Part shown: in pieces, positions 30,505 to 38,928 of the stretch
Layout: each line of letters begins with the position of its first letter
Position numbering within the stretch: position 1 is the first letter of the stretch
NCBI RefSeq assembly: GCF_014639255.1
Contig: NZ_BMFV01000011.1
Location: forward strand, 52,061-116,060
Length of the DNA: 64,000 bases
From: Pullulanibacillus pueri
Lineage (GTDB): Bacteria; Bacillota; Bacilli; Bacillales; Sporolactobacillaceae
Reading direction: 5' to 3'
Position numbers and translations under genes: made by a program
Notes under the pieces: generated by a model
Seen by the model: the letters and a program-made list of their open reading frames with translations, nothing else
What the model was told of the DNA's origin: nothing
Databases searched by the model: none

Positions 30505-30509
30505 GATAA

Positions 30510-30807
30510 AAATACTAGCGATGACGAAGAAGAGTAAGCGATGTTTTGAGTATCCTAGAGAGCGGGCAGAAGGGTGAAAGGCCGGCATACTCATCGCGCT
30601 GAATGGGCTTCTGAGCTTCAGTCCGAACATTAGATGTTCAGAGTAGTTGGGCAATATCACTCGATAAGCTCCCCTCACTTTCGAACTCTAAACAAGTAGG
30701 CACTGGCGGTGTTCGACCGTTATTTCGAATCAAGTGCGTTCTTTCTGAACGAATAAAGGTGGTACCACGGGTTCCTCGTCCTTTTTGGGATGTAGGGCTT
30801 TTTTTAT
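30510..30807 (+). ncRNA. T-box leader of trpS
   Basis: tRNA-sensing leader that reads uncharged tRNA-Trp. The T-box core AAGGTGGTACCACG is at about 30757-30771; it can pair with the 3' end of uncharged tRNA. Stem I is the GAGTATCC...GGCATACTC arm with GGGTGAAAGGCCGG, and the specifier-loop candidate is UGG (Trp codon) at 30604-30606 in GAAUGGGC. A terminator stem CGUCC/GGAUG followed by a T run ends at about 30807. Specifier identity agrees with the downstream gene. Confidence 0.9.
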
Positions 30808-30867
30808 TGGGAAAATTTGTTTTTTGAGGTGTTGCCTCTTTATGATAAACATTGGAGGGTTATATTG

Positions 30868-31866
30868 ATGACAGAAAAAATTGTACTAACAGGGATTAAA
30901 CCAACAGGAGATCTCCATATCGGAAACTATGTCGGTGCGATCCGTCCAGCTATTTCTCTTATTCAAGAGCCTGGCATTCTTCCTCGTTATTTTATTGCCG
31001 ATTATCATGCCTTAACTTCCATGCAAAATCGCGAGGAACTTCATGATCGGATTTATCAAATTGCAGCCGCATGGTTAGCTTTTGGTCTAGATCCTGAAAA
31101 AGTTTTGTTTTATCGGCAATCCGATGTTCCTGAAATTTTTGAACTCTCTTGGATCCTTTCCTGTTTGACCAGCAAAGGGCTTTTAAATCGCGCCCATGCA
31201 TATAAAGCCAAGGTAGATGACAATCTGGCTAATGATCGTGATCCTGATAATGGTGTGAATATGGGCCTCTATAATTATCCCGTGCTCATGGCTGCAGATA
31301 TTCTTATGTTTAACACCCATCTCGTCCCTGTAGGAAAAGATCAAATTCAACATGTCGAGATTGCGCGCGATATTGCTGAACACTTTAATAAAACTTATGG
31401 TGACACCTTTACTCTACCGGAAGCACTTGTAGAAGAAACAACAGCGGTGATTCCTGGTCTTGACGGTCGGAAGATGAGTAAGAGTTATGGCAATGTGATC
31501 CCACTCTTCACAGATGAGAAAAAACTTCGCAAGGCCATTTTTCGAATTAAAACGGATTCTAAAACACCTGAAGAACCAAAGGATCCTAAGGACTCCACCT
31601 TATTTGATATTTACAGAGCTTTTGCTACTGAAGCTGAAATTGCTGATCTTGCAAAGCGCTACGAAGAAGGCATTGGCTATGGAGAGATTAAACAAATCCT
31701 TTTTGATCAGGTCAATGAAAAATTAAAAGAGCCACGTAAAATTTATACAGAACTGATCAATGACAAAGCGCAACTCGATACTTTACTAAAAAAAGGTGGC
31801 GAACAAGCGCGAGAGTACGCGCATCGCTTCATGCTTGAGATCCGTAATAAAATCGGACGCTACTAA
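30868..31866 (+). CDS. trpS: Tryptophanyl-tRNA synthetase
   Basis: Charges tRNA-Trp with tryptophan. Class I synthetase of 332 residues: HIGH motif as GDLHIGNYVG, KMSKS loop GRKMSKSYGN, and catalytic-site MAADILMFNTHLVPVGKDQIQH. GGAGGG eight bases before ATG 30868; the longer frame from 30817 overlaps the leader and has no support. Expression is controlled by the upstream T-box. Confidence 0.96.
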   Translation: MTEKIVLTGIKPTGDLHIGNYVGAIRPAISLIQEPGILPRYFIADYHALTSMQNREELHDRIYQIAAAWLAFGLDPEKVLFYRQSDVPEIFELSWILSCLTSKGLLNRAHAYKAKVDDNLANDRDPDNGVNMGLYNYPVLMAADILMFNTHLVPVGKDQIQHVEIARDIAEHFNKTYGDTFTLPEALVEETTAVIPGLDGRKMSKSYGNVIPLFTDEKKLRKAIFRIKTDSKTPEEPKDPKDSTLFDIYRAFATEAEIADLAKRYEEGIGYGEIKQILFDQVNEKLKEPRKIYTELINDKAQLDTLLKKGGEQAREYAHRFMLEIRNKIGRY

Positions 31867-31948
31867 GAAAAAAATATAAGTCGTTGACCCAAAACAACAT
31901 AGTGAACCAAATGCCAAACGATAAAATATAAAAAGTCATTGAGCGTAT

Positions 31949-31999
31949 AAAAAACCCGAACTATTCGAATTTTAGGTTTTGAATAGTTCGGGTTTTTCT
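31949..31999. terminator. Terminator after trpS (bidirectional)
   Basis: AAAAACCCGAACTATTC / GAATAGTTCGGGTTTTT with a 17-nt loop that itself pairs partly. Confidence 0.75.
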
Positions 32000-32065
32000 A
32001 AAACTCAAAGGCTTTGGTCTCACGCTCTTTTTATATGACAATAACGCCAAGTAATAAAATGATCT

Positions 32066-32524
32066 TTATTTTCCTTTTGTATATTTGAGGAGTTCAACAT
32101 CGATATTTTTAATGTCATCACTCATAAAATGGTGCTCAGTGGCTTCAATATTTGGGGCATCAATTTTAAGTATCACCTCATCCAAGTGAACTTTCTTGTG
32201 AAGATCACCAACCAAAATATTTATCTCTACTTGAAACCAACTGGTATCTTCACCTGCGTTTTTATGAAGGGCTGGATCAACCACTCTCCCCGCCGACACA
32301 ATCTTCACAGGCTGTACGGGTAGTGGCTCACCATATTGATCACTTACAATTTTGTTTAATTTTGGTTCAATCAAGGTCAATAGAATATCACCCGTTGTCA
32401 CATACTTAACATCCGATGGAGTGATTTCCTTTACTTGAGGGGTATCTTGAGCAAATGTCACAGTTACAGGAGTAAAAGCGATTAACAAACAGCAGACTCC
32501 CATGAATAAAGTAAACTTTTTCAT
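32066..32524 (-). CDS. Secreted DUF3888-like protein
   Basis: 152 residues with signal peptide MKKFTLFMGVCCLLIAFTPV and probable cleavage after FAQ. The mature part has DILLTLIEPKLNKIVSDQYGEP followed by KIVSAGR, which resembles the DUF3888 pattern of Bacillales secreted proteins (helix, then sheet with a buried FQVEI strand). No catalytic motif. GAGGTGAAGGA precedes the ATG. The family assignment is from memory and tentative; secretion is clear. Confidence 0.65.
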   Translation of the reverse strand: MKKFTLFMGVCCLLIAFTPVTVTFAQDTPQVKEITPSDVKYVTTGDILLTLIEPKLNKIVSDQYGEPLPVQPVKIVSAGRVVDPALHKNAGEDTSWFQVEINILVGDLHKKVHLDEVILKIDAPNIEATEHHFMSDDIKNIDVELLKYTKGK

Positions 32525-32664
32525 TCCTTCACCTCTTTTTCATCCTTTTAAAATTAGAGTCCCCATATCAAAACCATTCATTCTGTTCCATTCCGATAGT
32601 ATATAAACAAAAAAAATAACACCACTCAATAAAGTGATGTAAATTAAGACTCATATTTGTTCTG

Positions 32665-33123
32665 TTAGGCATGAAGTGAAGTGTACGTTCCCTGATAATA
32701 CGTCAGTGGACTGCCCTCATTCAATTTTAAATGGGTGACTTCTCCTAAAAAAAGCGTGTGATCACCTGCTTTGTGACTTTCATACACTTTGCATACTAAC
32801 GTCACTAAGGCATCCTTAATAACGGGCAAGCATTCAAACCAATCAAAATCAATATGGTGATGGTGTTCCTTACTGGCGAACGCCTGAGAAAGGGCCTGCT
32901 GTTTATCGGTTAAAATATTGACAGCGAATTGTCCGGAAGCCTGTATCCGTTCCCGTGTATGTGCTTTATTATCTATAGAAATCAAAACAAGACGTGGTTC
33001 AAGCGAAACAGACATAAACGCATTGGCTGTCATGCCATGAATCTCTTCATCTACAAGCGTCGTAATCACCGTCACACCCGTCGCAAAATGACTCATGGCC
33101 TCACGAAATAATCGTTCCTCCAT
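32665..33123 (-). CDS. Flavin reductase-like domain protein
   Basis: 152 residues. FREAMSHFATGVTVITT, GMTANAFMSVSLEPRLVLISID and GDHTLFLGEVTHLK are the consensus of the FMN-binding flavin reductase domain (HpaC/RutF type) that supplies reduced flavin to a monooxygenase. No monooxygenase gene is adjacent, so the partner is unknown. Confidence 0.88.
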   Translation of the reverse strand: MEERLFREAMSHFATGVTVITTLVDEEIHGMTANAFMSVSLEPRLVLISIDNKAHTRERIQASGQFAVNILTDKQQALSQAFASKEHHHHIDFDWFECLPVIKDALVTLVCKVYESHKAGDHTLFLGEVTHLKLNEGSPLTYYQGTYTSLHA

Positions 33124-33416
33124 TCAATGACTCCCTCCCCCCTGTTGCCACTTTACATCTCATCCTTATTATCTATATGTTTCTTGTATTAAATTTTCCA
33201 ATGTTCGGATGCTTTTTCATCTCATTTATTTATTATTGACGATCACAGGATTAAAGATAATTCAGAAAAAACACTTGCATTTCACCGTTTCGCTCAGGAC
33301 AGCCTAAGTCGTGACCTCACACCCATACTCACCAAACGCTTTCCGCCAAACCTTGACAGTGAAAGCCGGAAGTTGCCCTTATAAGATCTTCTGGCAACTT
33401 AAAAATTCTGACATCA

Positions 33417-33452
33417 CAAAAAAATCCTCGGTCTTTTCAGTGACCGAGGTAA
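33417..33452 (-). terminator. Terminator after ptsH
   Basis: Minus strand CCTCGGTC, loop, GACCGAGG then ATTTTTTTG. Confidence 0.75.
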
Positions 33453-33455
33453 ACA

Positions 33456-33722
33456 TTATTCTCCGATATTTTCTTTTTTCAGTGTTGCTTCGATGCCTTC
33501 AAGTGCTTCTTTGGCATCTGAACCTTCTGCACTGACTTCAATTTCAGCACCCTTGGCAACACCAAGCGACATAACACCCATTATAGATTTTAGATTAACC
33601 GTCTTATCTTTATAATGGAGTTGTAAATCGGCTTGATATTGATTCGCTTGATTTACCAATACGGTAGCTGGTCTTGCGTGTAAACCTGTTTCATTTGTAA
33701 TTTTAAATGCTTTCTTTTCCAT
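33456..33722 (-). CDS. ptsH: Phosphocarrier protein HPr
   Basis: PTS phosphocarrier, 88 residues, the exact usual length. His15 in GLHARPA is the EI phosphorylation site; Ser46 in NLKSIMGVMSLG is the HPr kinase site used in catabolite control, so this is HPr and not Crh (which lacks the His). ATG 33722 behind AAGGAATG. It lies downstream of nagB and nagR on the same strand with a terminator directly behind it. The usual partner ptsI is not adjacent, which is unlike the ptsGHI order of B. subtilis. Confidence 0.95.
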   Translation of the reverse strand: MEKKAFKITNETGLHARPATVLVNQANQYQADLQLHYKDKTVNLKSIMGVMSLGVAKGAEIEVSAEGSDAKEALEGIEATLKKENIGE

Positions 33723-33814
33723 TGACCACATTCCTTTCTTATGCAAAAAAGATACCATGAAAACGCCCATTAGTCAAAAGAAAAATAAAACGCTTACTTA
33801 AAAATTTCACTTTT

Positions 33815-34537
33815 CTATCTTTTCATATTTACATGAAACTTATAACGATCTGCTCGATAAGTGGATCTTACCCATTCTATAGGCTGTTCATTCGTTAAAC
33901 AGGTGAGCTGTTGAATGAACAAAACAGGTGAGCCTTGACTTATTTCCAATAAGGAAGCTTGTTTTGAATTCGCTAACCCTGCTTCAATCGTTTGCTCGGC
34001 ATGACTAATCTCTAACTGCAGATGCTGCTCAACATAAGAATAAAAAGACTCTTTTACGATGTCCTCTGTTAAATTCGGAACAAGATGAACAGGAACATAA
34101 GTATGTTCTAACGCAATTGGACGTTCATCTGCTAAACGAAGCCTCTCAATTTTGTAAATGGGATCATGTTCATTGATTTTTAAATAAGCTGCAATTTGCT
34201 TGTCGGCATCTGTCTCTCCAAATTGAATGATGCGTGTTGCTGGAACCATCCCTCGTTTGAGCATGTCTTCGGAAAAACCAGTGACTTCATGAAGGGGTTG
34301 CTCTATCTTTTGAGCGGCAACAAAAGTGCCCTTCCCTTTCTCTCGATAAAGATAGCCCTCAGTCACCAAATCATTCAAAGCCTGTCTAATGGTCATGCGA
34401 CTGACTCCGAAAACCTCAGAAAGTTCACGTTCTGACGGAATCGCCTGATCCACTTCATATTGTTTTGAAACAATTTTTTCTTTGAGAAACTCCTCAATTT
34501 GATAATAAATAGGAATGGGTGAATGTTTATCAATCAT
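33815..34537 (-). CDS. nagR: GntR/HutC-family repressor NagR (YvoA)
   Basis: 240 residues. N-terminal winged helix with PSERELSEVFGVSRMTIRQAL and the wing YREKGKGTFVA, then the UTRA effector domain (PIYKIERLRLADERPIALEHTYVP) typical of the HutC branch. In B. subtilis NagR represses amino-sugar genes and is released by glucosamine-6-phosphate or GlcNAc-6-phosphate. It starts three bases after nagB ends, as in the known nagAB-nagR operon, and a NagR-like operator lies ahead of nagB. Confidence 0.9.
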   Translation of the reverse strand: MIDKHSPIPIYYQIEEFLKEKIVSKQYEVDQAIPSERELSEVFGVSRMTIRQALNDLVTEGYLYREKGKGTFVAAQKIEQPLHEVTGFSEDMLKRGMVPATRIIQFGETDADKQIAAYLKINEHDPIYKIERLRLADERPIALEHTYVPVHLVPNLTEDIVKESFYSYVEQHLQLEISHAEQTIEAGLANSKQASLLEISQGSPVLFIQQLTCLTNEQPIEWVRSTYRADRYKFHVNMKR

Positions 34538-34540
34538 TGC

Positions 34541-35293
34541 TCAAAAAGCACTCCTCTTGCTGTCATCAACCAAAGATAACGCGGCCTCATCAGCAATTAC
34601 AGTGACATTTTGATGCTGAAAGAGACTCGAAGCTGGGAATGATTCAGTGGTCTTGTGAGAAGTAAGAAGCCTTGCCATCGCTTCAGCCTTATTTTCTCCT
34701 GAAGCGAGTAAAAGAATAGCCTTACTTTCTAAAATGTTTTTTATCCCCATCGTGATTGCTTGAGTGGGCACATCTTTTATATTTTTAAAAAAGCGGGCAT
34801 TAGCTTTTCGAGTATTATGGGTAAGCTCAACAACATGGGTTGTTTCAGTAAATGGTGTTCCAGGTTCATTAAAACCGATATGTCCATTTTCACCAATCCC
34901 TAATAATTGAAGATCAATCCCTCCAATGGATTGAATGAGTTGATCATAACGTGCACATTCATCTTGAATATCGACAGCGTTCCCATTAGGAAGATATGTA
35001 TTTTTTGGATTAATATCAATGGCTGAAAACAGCTTTCGTTCCATGAAACTTCGGTAGCTGTTTATATCTTCGGTGGGTAAACCAACATATTCATCTAAAT
35101 TAATTGTTCGAATATCCTTGTAACTTGTCCCGTTTTCTACATGGTCTTTGATCAGCCGTTCATAAGTGCCTGTGGGTGTACTGCCCGTCGCTAACCCAAG
35201 TACAGCTGTAGGATTGGTTTGGATCGTTTTAATGATGATGGCTGCTGCCTTCATGCTTAATTCTTGATAATGAGGTGTCCTTATAAGCTTCAT
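34541..35293 (-). CDS. nagB: Glucosamine-6-phosphate deaminase
   Basis: Converts glucosamine-6-phosphate to fructose-6-phosphate plus ammonia. 250 residues; LGLATGSTPTGTYE phosphate loop, INLDEYVGL catalytic Asp, GIGENGHIGFNEPGTPF with catalytic His/Glu. AAGGAG seven bases before ATG 35293. No nagA precedes it, so GlcNAc-6-phosphate deacetylation must be encoded elsewhere or the cell grows on glucosamine. First gene of the nagB-nagR-(ptsH) unit. Confidence 0.95.
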   Translation of the reverse strand: MKLIRTPHYQELSMKAAAIIIKTIQTNPTAVLGLATGSTPTGTYERLIKDHVENGTSYKDIRTINLDEYVGLPTEDINSYRSFMERKLFSAIDINPKNTYLPNGNAVDIQDECARYDQLIQSIGGIDLQLLGIGENGHIGFNEPGTPFTETTHVVELTHNTRKANARFFKNIKDVPTQAITMGIKNILESKAILLLASGENKAEAMARLLTSHKTTESFPASSLFQHQNVTVIADEAALSLVDDSKRSAF

Positions 35294-35344
35294 AGCACTT
35301 CTCCTTGTCAATTCGTTCTCTATGTATCAGAGTACCATAAAACT

Positions 35345-35361
35345 AGTGGTCTATACAACTA
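35345..35361. promoter_or_regulatory. NagR-type operator upstream of nagB
   Basis: AGTGGTCTATACAACTA matches the known NagR/YvoA (dre) site pattern TGGTNTANACNA, about 55 bases ahead of the nagB start. Binding is inferred from the pattern and the downstream nagR gene. Confidence 0.6.
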
Positions 35362-35454
35362 TACTAAAGGATTTGCTTTGCAAGGAAACAAGGTAGAGTC
35401 TTTCACAAATGTCTCTACCTTCTAAGTCTTCTCATTCATTTGTACCGCTCACCA

Positions 35455-36045
35455 TCAAAGACAACTTCTCTCTTCTGGAATAAACAAGCGCTCATATAAG
35501 GTTTTCTTAGTATTTGACCATTCCTCTTTTAGAATCCCATACCGAATTGAATCATAGTATTGGCCATTATAATAACGACATTTGCGTAAACGAGCTTCTA
35601 GTGTCATTCCTAATTTATCTCCAACCTTCATCATCCGCTCATTACCAGACCATGTGGTAAAGCCGCATCGTACAATTGGGAGCGTTGAAAACAAACGATC
35701 CATCCATAAGAATAAGGCTTTTGTCCCTATGCCACCGCTCCAATATTTTGGATCAAAAATAACGATTCCAACCTCTAGCCAATAAGAACGTTGATGTTCC
35801 CAATAGTACGTGACCATACCAATCACTTCATTGTTAAACAAGATAAGACATCGCATATCCTCACCCATGCCTTCAATCATCTGTCGCTTAAAGGACCAAA
35901 AAGAAGGGCGTTTATATGGAAAATAAGGAGCATCCCACTTTTTCCATTCTGGTATATCCCCCCCTTTATTTTTAGGATGCATGTATTGATAAAGCATATG
36001 TAAATCTTCTCTTTTAAGCGGTCGGAGTCCAATAACGGTATTCAA
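35455..36045 (-). CDS. GNAT acetyltransferase
   Basis: 196 residues from a TTG at 36045 with GGGGTGA five bases before. VIGLRPLKREDL opening and DPKYWSGGIGTKALFLWMDR acetyl-CoA loop; a distinct Trp/Tyr-rich insert (GGDIPEWKKWDAPYFPYKRP) after residue 30, seen in Bacillales proteins of the YoaA/RimJ-like type. Substrate unknown. Divergent from the acyltransferase at 36142. Confidence 0.83.
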   Translation of the reverse strand: MNTVIGLRPLKREDLHMLYQYMHPKNKGGDIPEWKKWDAPYFPYKRPSFWSFKRQMIEGMGEDMRCLILFNNEVIGMVTYYWEHQRSYWLEVGIVIFDPKYWSGGIGTKALFLWMDRLFSTLPIVRCGFTTWSGNERMMKVGDKLGMTLEARLRKCRYYNGQYYDSIRYGILKEEWSNTKKTLYERLFIPEERSCL

Positions 36046-36141
36046 AATGCTCACCCCTTTAAAAATGTGATATAGACCAGACACTTTCTCAAAGACCTTA
36101 ACGAATATATTGTACAACACTAATATAGAGAAGGTGAAACA

Positions 36142-37158
36142 ATGAGTCGTGATGCTTATTTTGACAATGCCAGAATTCTTCTCATCTTAATGGTGGTATT
36201 TGGTCATTTAATAAGTCCTATTAAAGCCAATAGTGATTTTATATACGGATTGTATAAATTTATTTACCTCTTTCATATGCCAGCCTTTATTTTAATCTCA
36301 GGCTATTTTTCCAAGGGGTTTAACCGGCCTGGTTATTTAAGTAAGATTGTTAAAAAGACATTAATCCCTTACGCTATCTTTCAAATCGTGTACTGCTTCT
36401 TTTATTATTTTACAGGATATGAAAGCGACCTTAGTTTAAGTTTATTTGACCCTCATTGGTCTCTGTGGTTTTTAATGAGTCTATTTTGTTGGAATCTTTT
36501 ACTTAAGGTCTTTGCCAAATTGCCTTATGCCTTACCAATAGCCTTCATCATCGGTATTGCGATTGGCTACGTTCCCTTTTTCGGGTCGTATTTGAGCATT
36601 GATCGGACGTTTACCTTTTTTCCACTCTTTTTACTTGGTTACATGCTGAATAATAAAGATTTTTCGATTTTCAAACAAAAGAAAATGACTTGGGTATCCA
36701 TCCCTGCCTTACTCGCAATATTTATGGTTTGTTACTTTATTTTTCCAAATTCACTTAAAGACTGGTTACTTTGTTCATCTTCCTACGCACAAATGGGTTA
36801 CGGTGACTGGACTGGCGGCGCGATCCGCCTGTTATTCTATGGCGCTATGATTGTTACAACCTTTAGCTTTCTTGCTGCTGTACCGACCAAGGAATTTTCA
36901 TTTACAAAATTAGGAGGACGGACACTTTATATCTATTTGCTCCATGGATTTTTCGTTAAAACCATTGGTTTAAAAAATCCTTTTGAAAACTTTAATTCAT
37001 TTCTTCAATATAGCCTTTTACTCATCCTAGCCATTGTCCTTTGCGGCCTTTTGGGAAGTAAGCCAATTAAGCGCCTCACCCAGCCGATTATCGAAATGAA
37101 AAAGCCACAATTCTGGAATGAGAGAGGAAGTAAAAAGGTCAAAAATATGAGTTCTTAA
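36142..37158 (+). CDS. Acyltransferase family 3 membrane protein
   Basis: 338 residues, about ten membrane segments. RDAYFDNARILLILMVVFGH carries the family N-terminal motif with the conserved His after the first segment; LFHMPAFILISGYF and GGRTLYIYLLHGFF follow. It lacks the extracellular SGNH domain of OatA, so it resembles YkrP/YfiQ-type transferases that acetylate surface carbohydrates. Acceptor unknown. Confidence 0.88.
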   Translation: MSRDAYFDNARILLILMVVFGHLISPIKANSDFIYGLYKFIYLFHMPAFILISGYFSKGFNRPGYLSKIVKKTLIPYAIFQIVYCFFYYFTGYESDLSLSLFDPHWSLWFLMSLFCWNLLLKVFAKLPYALPIAFIIGIAIGYVPFFGSYLSIDRTFTFFPLFLLGYMLNNKDFSIFKQKKMTWVSIPALLAIFMVCYFIFPNSLKDWLLCSSSYAQMGYGDWTGGAIRLLFYGAMIVTTFSFLAAVPTKEFSFTKLGGRTLYIYLLHGFFVKTIGLKNPFENFNSFLQYSLLLILAIVLCGLLGSKPIKRLTQPIIEMKKPQFWNERGSKKVKNMSS

Positions 37159-37172
37159 ACTGAAGTAATTCT

Positions 37173-37208
37173 AAGAATACCATTCAATCTTGATGGTATT
37201 CTTTTTTA
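37173..37208 (+). terminator. Terminator after acyltransferase gene
   Basis: AAGAATACCAT / ATGGTATTCTT then TTTTA. Confidence 0.75.
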
Positions 37209-37560
37209 AAGGATCAAAATGCTTAAATTTTTGTTCATCAGGACGGGGGACATTTTTGCTCCATTACGCTCGCTTTCCTCATAACTACAGGACTAAGGAA
37301 AGCTTCTTAGAGAATAACCTCGCAGAAAAATCGTGTTTTTAATACTTATTTGATGGTGGTTAGGACTGAATTTCCACGAACAAGCGGAGCACTGAAAAGT
37401 GTTCTTTACTTTTTAAGCGAGTTCATGTGCTAGCTTATTCTATATAACCTTCTTTCATCGCTTAAAATAAGGACCCTCTGTTCGTTTTCTAATGGTTGTT
37501 CTTTAAAAAAACACAAAAAAAGTGTATAGATTTAAAGAAACCGCACATTCTAATCCATGT
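37209..37560. repeat. Intergenic region with dispersed repeat copy
   Basis: GGACTAAGGAAAG at 37290-37302, with downstream TTAGAGAATAACCTCG then CAGAAAAATCG, closely follows a segment on the minus strand of the 51201-51632 repeat and the core again at 38686-38698. No gene is supported in this stretch. Confidence 0.55.
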
Positions 37561-37598
37561 ACTCAAAACAAGGGTTCTTTTTAGGAGGAAAACATTTA

Positions 37599-37919
37599 AT
37601 GCCACAACAAAACCCACTGCTTCAGCAAGCCACTCAGGCGGTCCAACAGGCCACCCAAGCGCTTCAGCAAGCACAATCGAGTAATAATCAACAACAAATT
37701 CAACAAGCACAACAGCAATTACAACAGGCCCAGCAGCAATTACAACAAGCAAGTAATCAACAGCAAAGCAGCCAACAACAGACTTCCCAGCAACAACAAT
37801 ATCAACAGGCTCAGCAACAGTTACAGCAAGCAGAGCAAACACTTCAGCAGGCACAACAAGCAAATGCAAGTGCTCAACAGCAAACAGGCATGTCACAAAA
37901 CCAAAATCAACAACAATAA
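37599..37919 (+). CDS. Gln-rich repetitive protein
   Basis: 106 residues, roughly half Gln, with Ala, Ser, Asn and Leu making up most of the rest; one Pro and no aromatic residues except a Tyr. Repeat unit close to QQAQQQLQQA with heptad-like spacing of Leu, so a helical or coiled-coil rod is likely. AGGAGG ten bases before ATG 37599. Similar in style to the protein at 13636-13926. Function unknown; not a match to gamma-type SASP (no KQNQQ cleavage signature). The 146-codon open frame on the other strand is a by-product of CAA/CAG codons. Confidence 0.65.
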   Translation: MPQQNPLLQQATQAVQQATQALQQAQSSNNQQQIQQAQQQLQQAQQQLQQASNQQQSSQQQTSQQQQYQQAQQQLQQAEQTLQQAQQANASAQQQTGMSQNQNQQQ

Positions 37920-37972
37920 AGCAAGACAATATTCAGAGGGGATGCTTCTCCCCTCTTCTAGAGAAAACTTAT

Positions 37973-38044
37973 TGGGCCATAGCCAAGTGGTAAGGCAATG
38001 GACTTTGACTCCATCATGCGCTGGTTCGAATCCAGCTGGCCCAG
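37973..38044 (+). tRNA. tRNA-Gln (UUG)
   Basis: Cloverleaf of 72 nt: acceptor TGGGCCA / TGGCCCA, D arm with AGCCAAGTGGTAAGGC, anticodon stem ATGGA / TCCAT with loop CTTTGAC (anticodon TTG), T arm GCTGGTTCGAATCCAGC, discriminator G. The genomic CCA is incomplete (CC then T). Confidence 0.95.
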
Positions 38045-38059
38045 CCTTTTTTTATAAAT

Positions 38060-38131
38060 TGGGCTATAGCCAAGCGGTAAGGCAATGGACTTTGACTCCA
38101 TCATGCGCTGGTTCGAATCCAGCTAGCCCAG
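38060..38131 (+). tRNA. tRNA-Gln (UUG), second copy
   Basis: Same sequence as the first copy except at four sites. The acceptor stem has changed as a pair: TGGGCTA / TAGCCCA, so base pairing is preserved, and the D loop has AGCGG for AGTGG. CCA is encoded at 38132-38134. It follows the first copy after 15 bases, so both are cotranscribed. Confidence 0.95.
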
Positions 38132-38213
38132 CCACATATCTATACTTGCCTGAATCCCTGTAACCAAGCTATAATTAAATTAACTATCAAAGGTTCACAG
38201 GTGAGGTGATCAA

Positions 38214-38636
38214 ATGTCTCCTTGGTTCATGGCATTTATTGTTTTATGGTCAGTCATTTTAATCGTTTTGATGGGGATTGGCGGTTTCTTTATGTTCCGA
38301 AAATTCCTTAAAAGCCTTCCTCGTAGTGATGGAAGGTCTATATTAGATTGGCAAAATTATTACATAAGGAAGACAAGAAAGCTCTGGTCAGAGGAGCAAC
38401 TCAAGTTATTGGAGGAACTCGTATCTCCTGTACCTCCCTTGTTTAGGGACGTTGCAACCCAAAAAATCGCAGGAAAGATCGGCGAAATTGCCCTTGAAAA
38501 GAAGGCAAAAAAAATAACCCAAGCCATTATTATAGAAGGGTATATTAAAGCAACGCCTAAGCGTGATCATAAATTTTTGAGGAAAACTTTGTATAAACAT
38601 AATATAGATATTCTTCCATATGAACACTTTTTTTAG
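38214..38636 (+). CDS. DUF2621 (YneK-like) membrane protein
   Basis: 140 residues with one N-terminal membrane segment (about 5-27), then ILDWQNYYIRKTRKLW and LEELVSPVPPLFRDVAT, which fit the DUF2621 family of B. subtilis YneK. Function unknown. GAGGTGATCAA precedes the ATG. In B. subtilis yneK sits downstream of ccdC (yneJ); here ccdC follows on the opposite strand. Confidence 0.75.
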   Translation: MSPWFMAFIVLWSVILIVLMGIGGFFMFRKFLKSLPRSDGRSILDWQNYYIRKTRKLWSEEQLKLLEELVSPVPPLFRDVATQKIAGKIGEIALEKKAKKITQAIIIEGYIKATPKRDHKFLRKTLYKHNIDILPYEHFF

Positions 38637-38928
38637 GTTCATAATCAAAGGGTGAGAGAATAAAAGGCAATCACCATAACCCGCAGGACTAAGGAAAGCG
38701 ATCAGAAACGAAAAGCCACACTAGCAGTCCTAGCGGTAATCACCTTATTTATGTCGCAATTTATTTCAACTCCGAAAATTCATAACTTGGGTAAGCTATA
38801 AATGTCTCGAAAACTTCGCATGAAATAATATCCTAATTTGTGTAAAACCCTAACATATATTTAATTACAATAGGGCTTTTTTAGACGCCGAAGTAAAACC
38901 CCTTTGCCTATTCAAAGACAAAGGGGTT
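38637..38928. repeat. Intergenic gap with dispersed repeat fragment
   Basis: Contains GGACTAAGGAAAGCGAT at 38686-38702 and a later CTAGCGGTAATCACC. Fragment of the family also seen at 37290 and in 51201-51632. A possible weak terminator pair lies near 38890-38935 (AAAACCCCTTTG / CAAAGGGGTTTT), reading for the minus-strand ccdC. Confidence 0.5.

Noticed and set aside
37489..37929. 146-codon open frame antisense to the Gln-rich gene
   Set aside because: It mirrors CAA/CAG codons read on the other strand (Leu/Val-rich, no ribosome binding site). The plus-strand gene has AGGAGG and a normal start.
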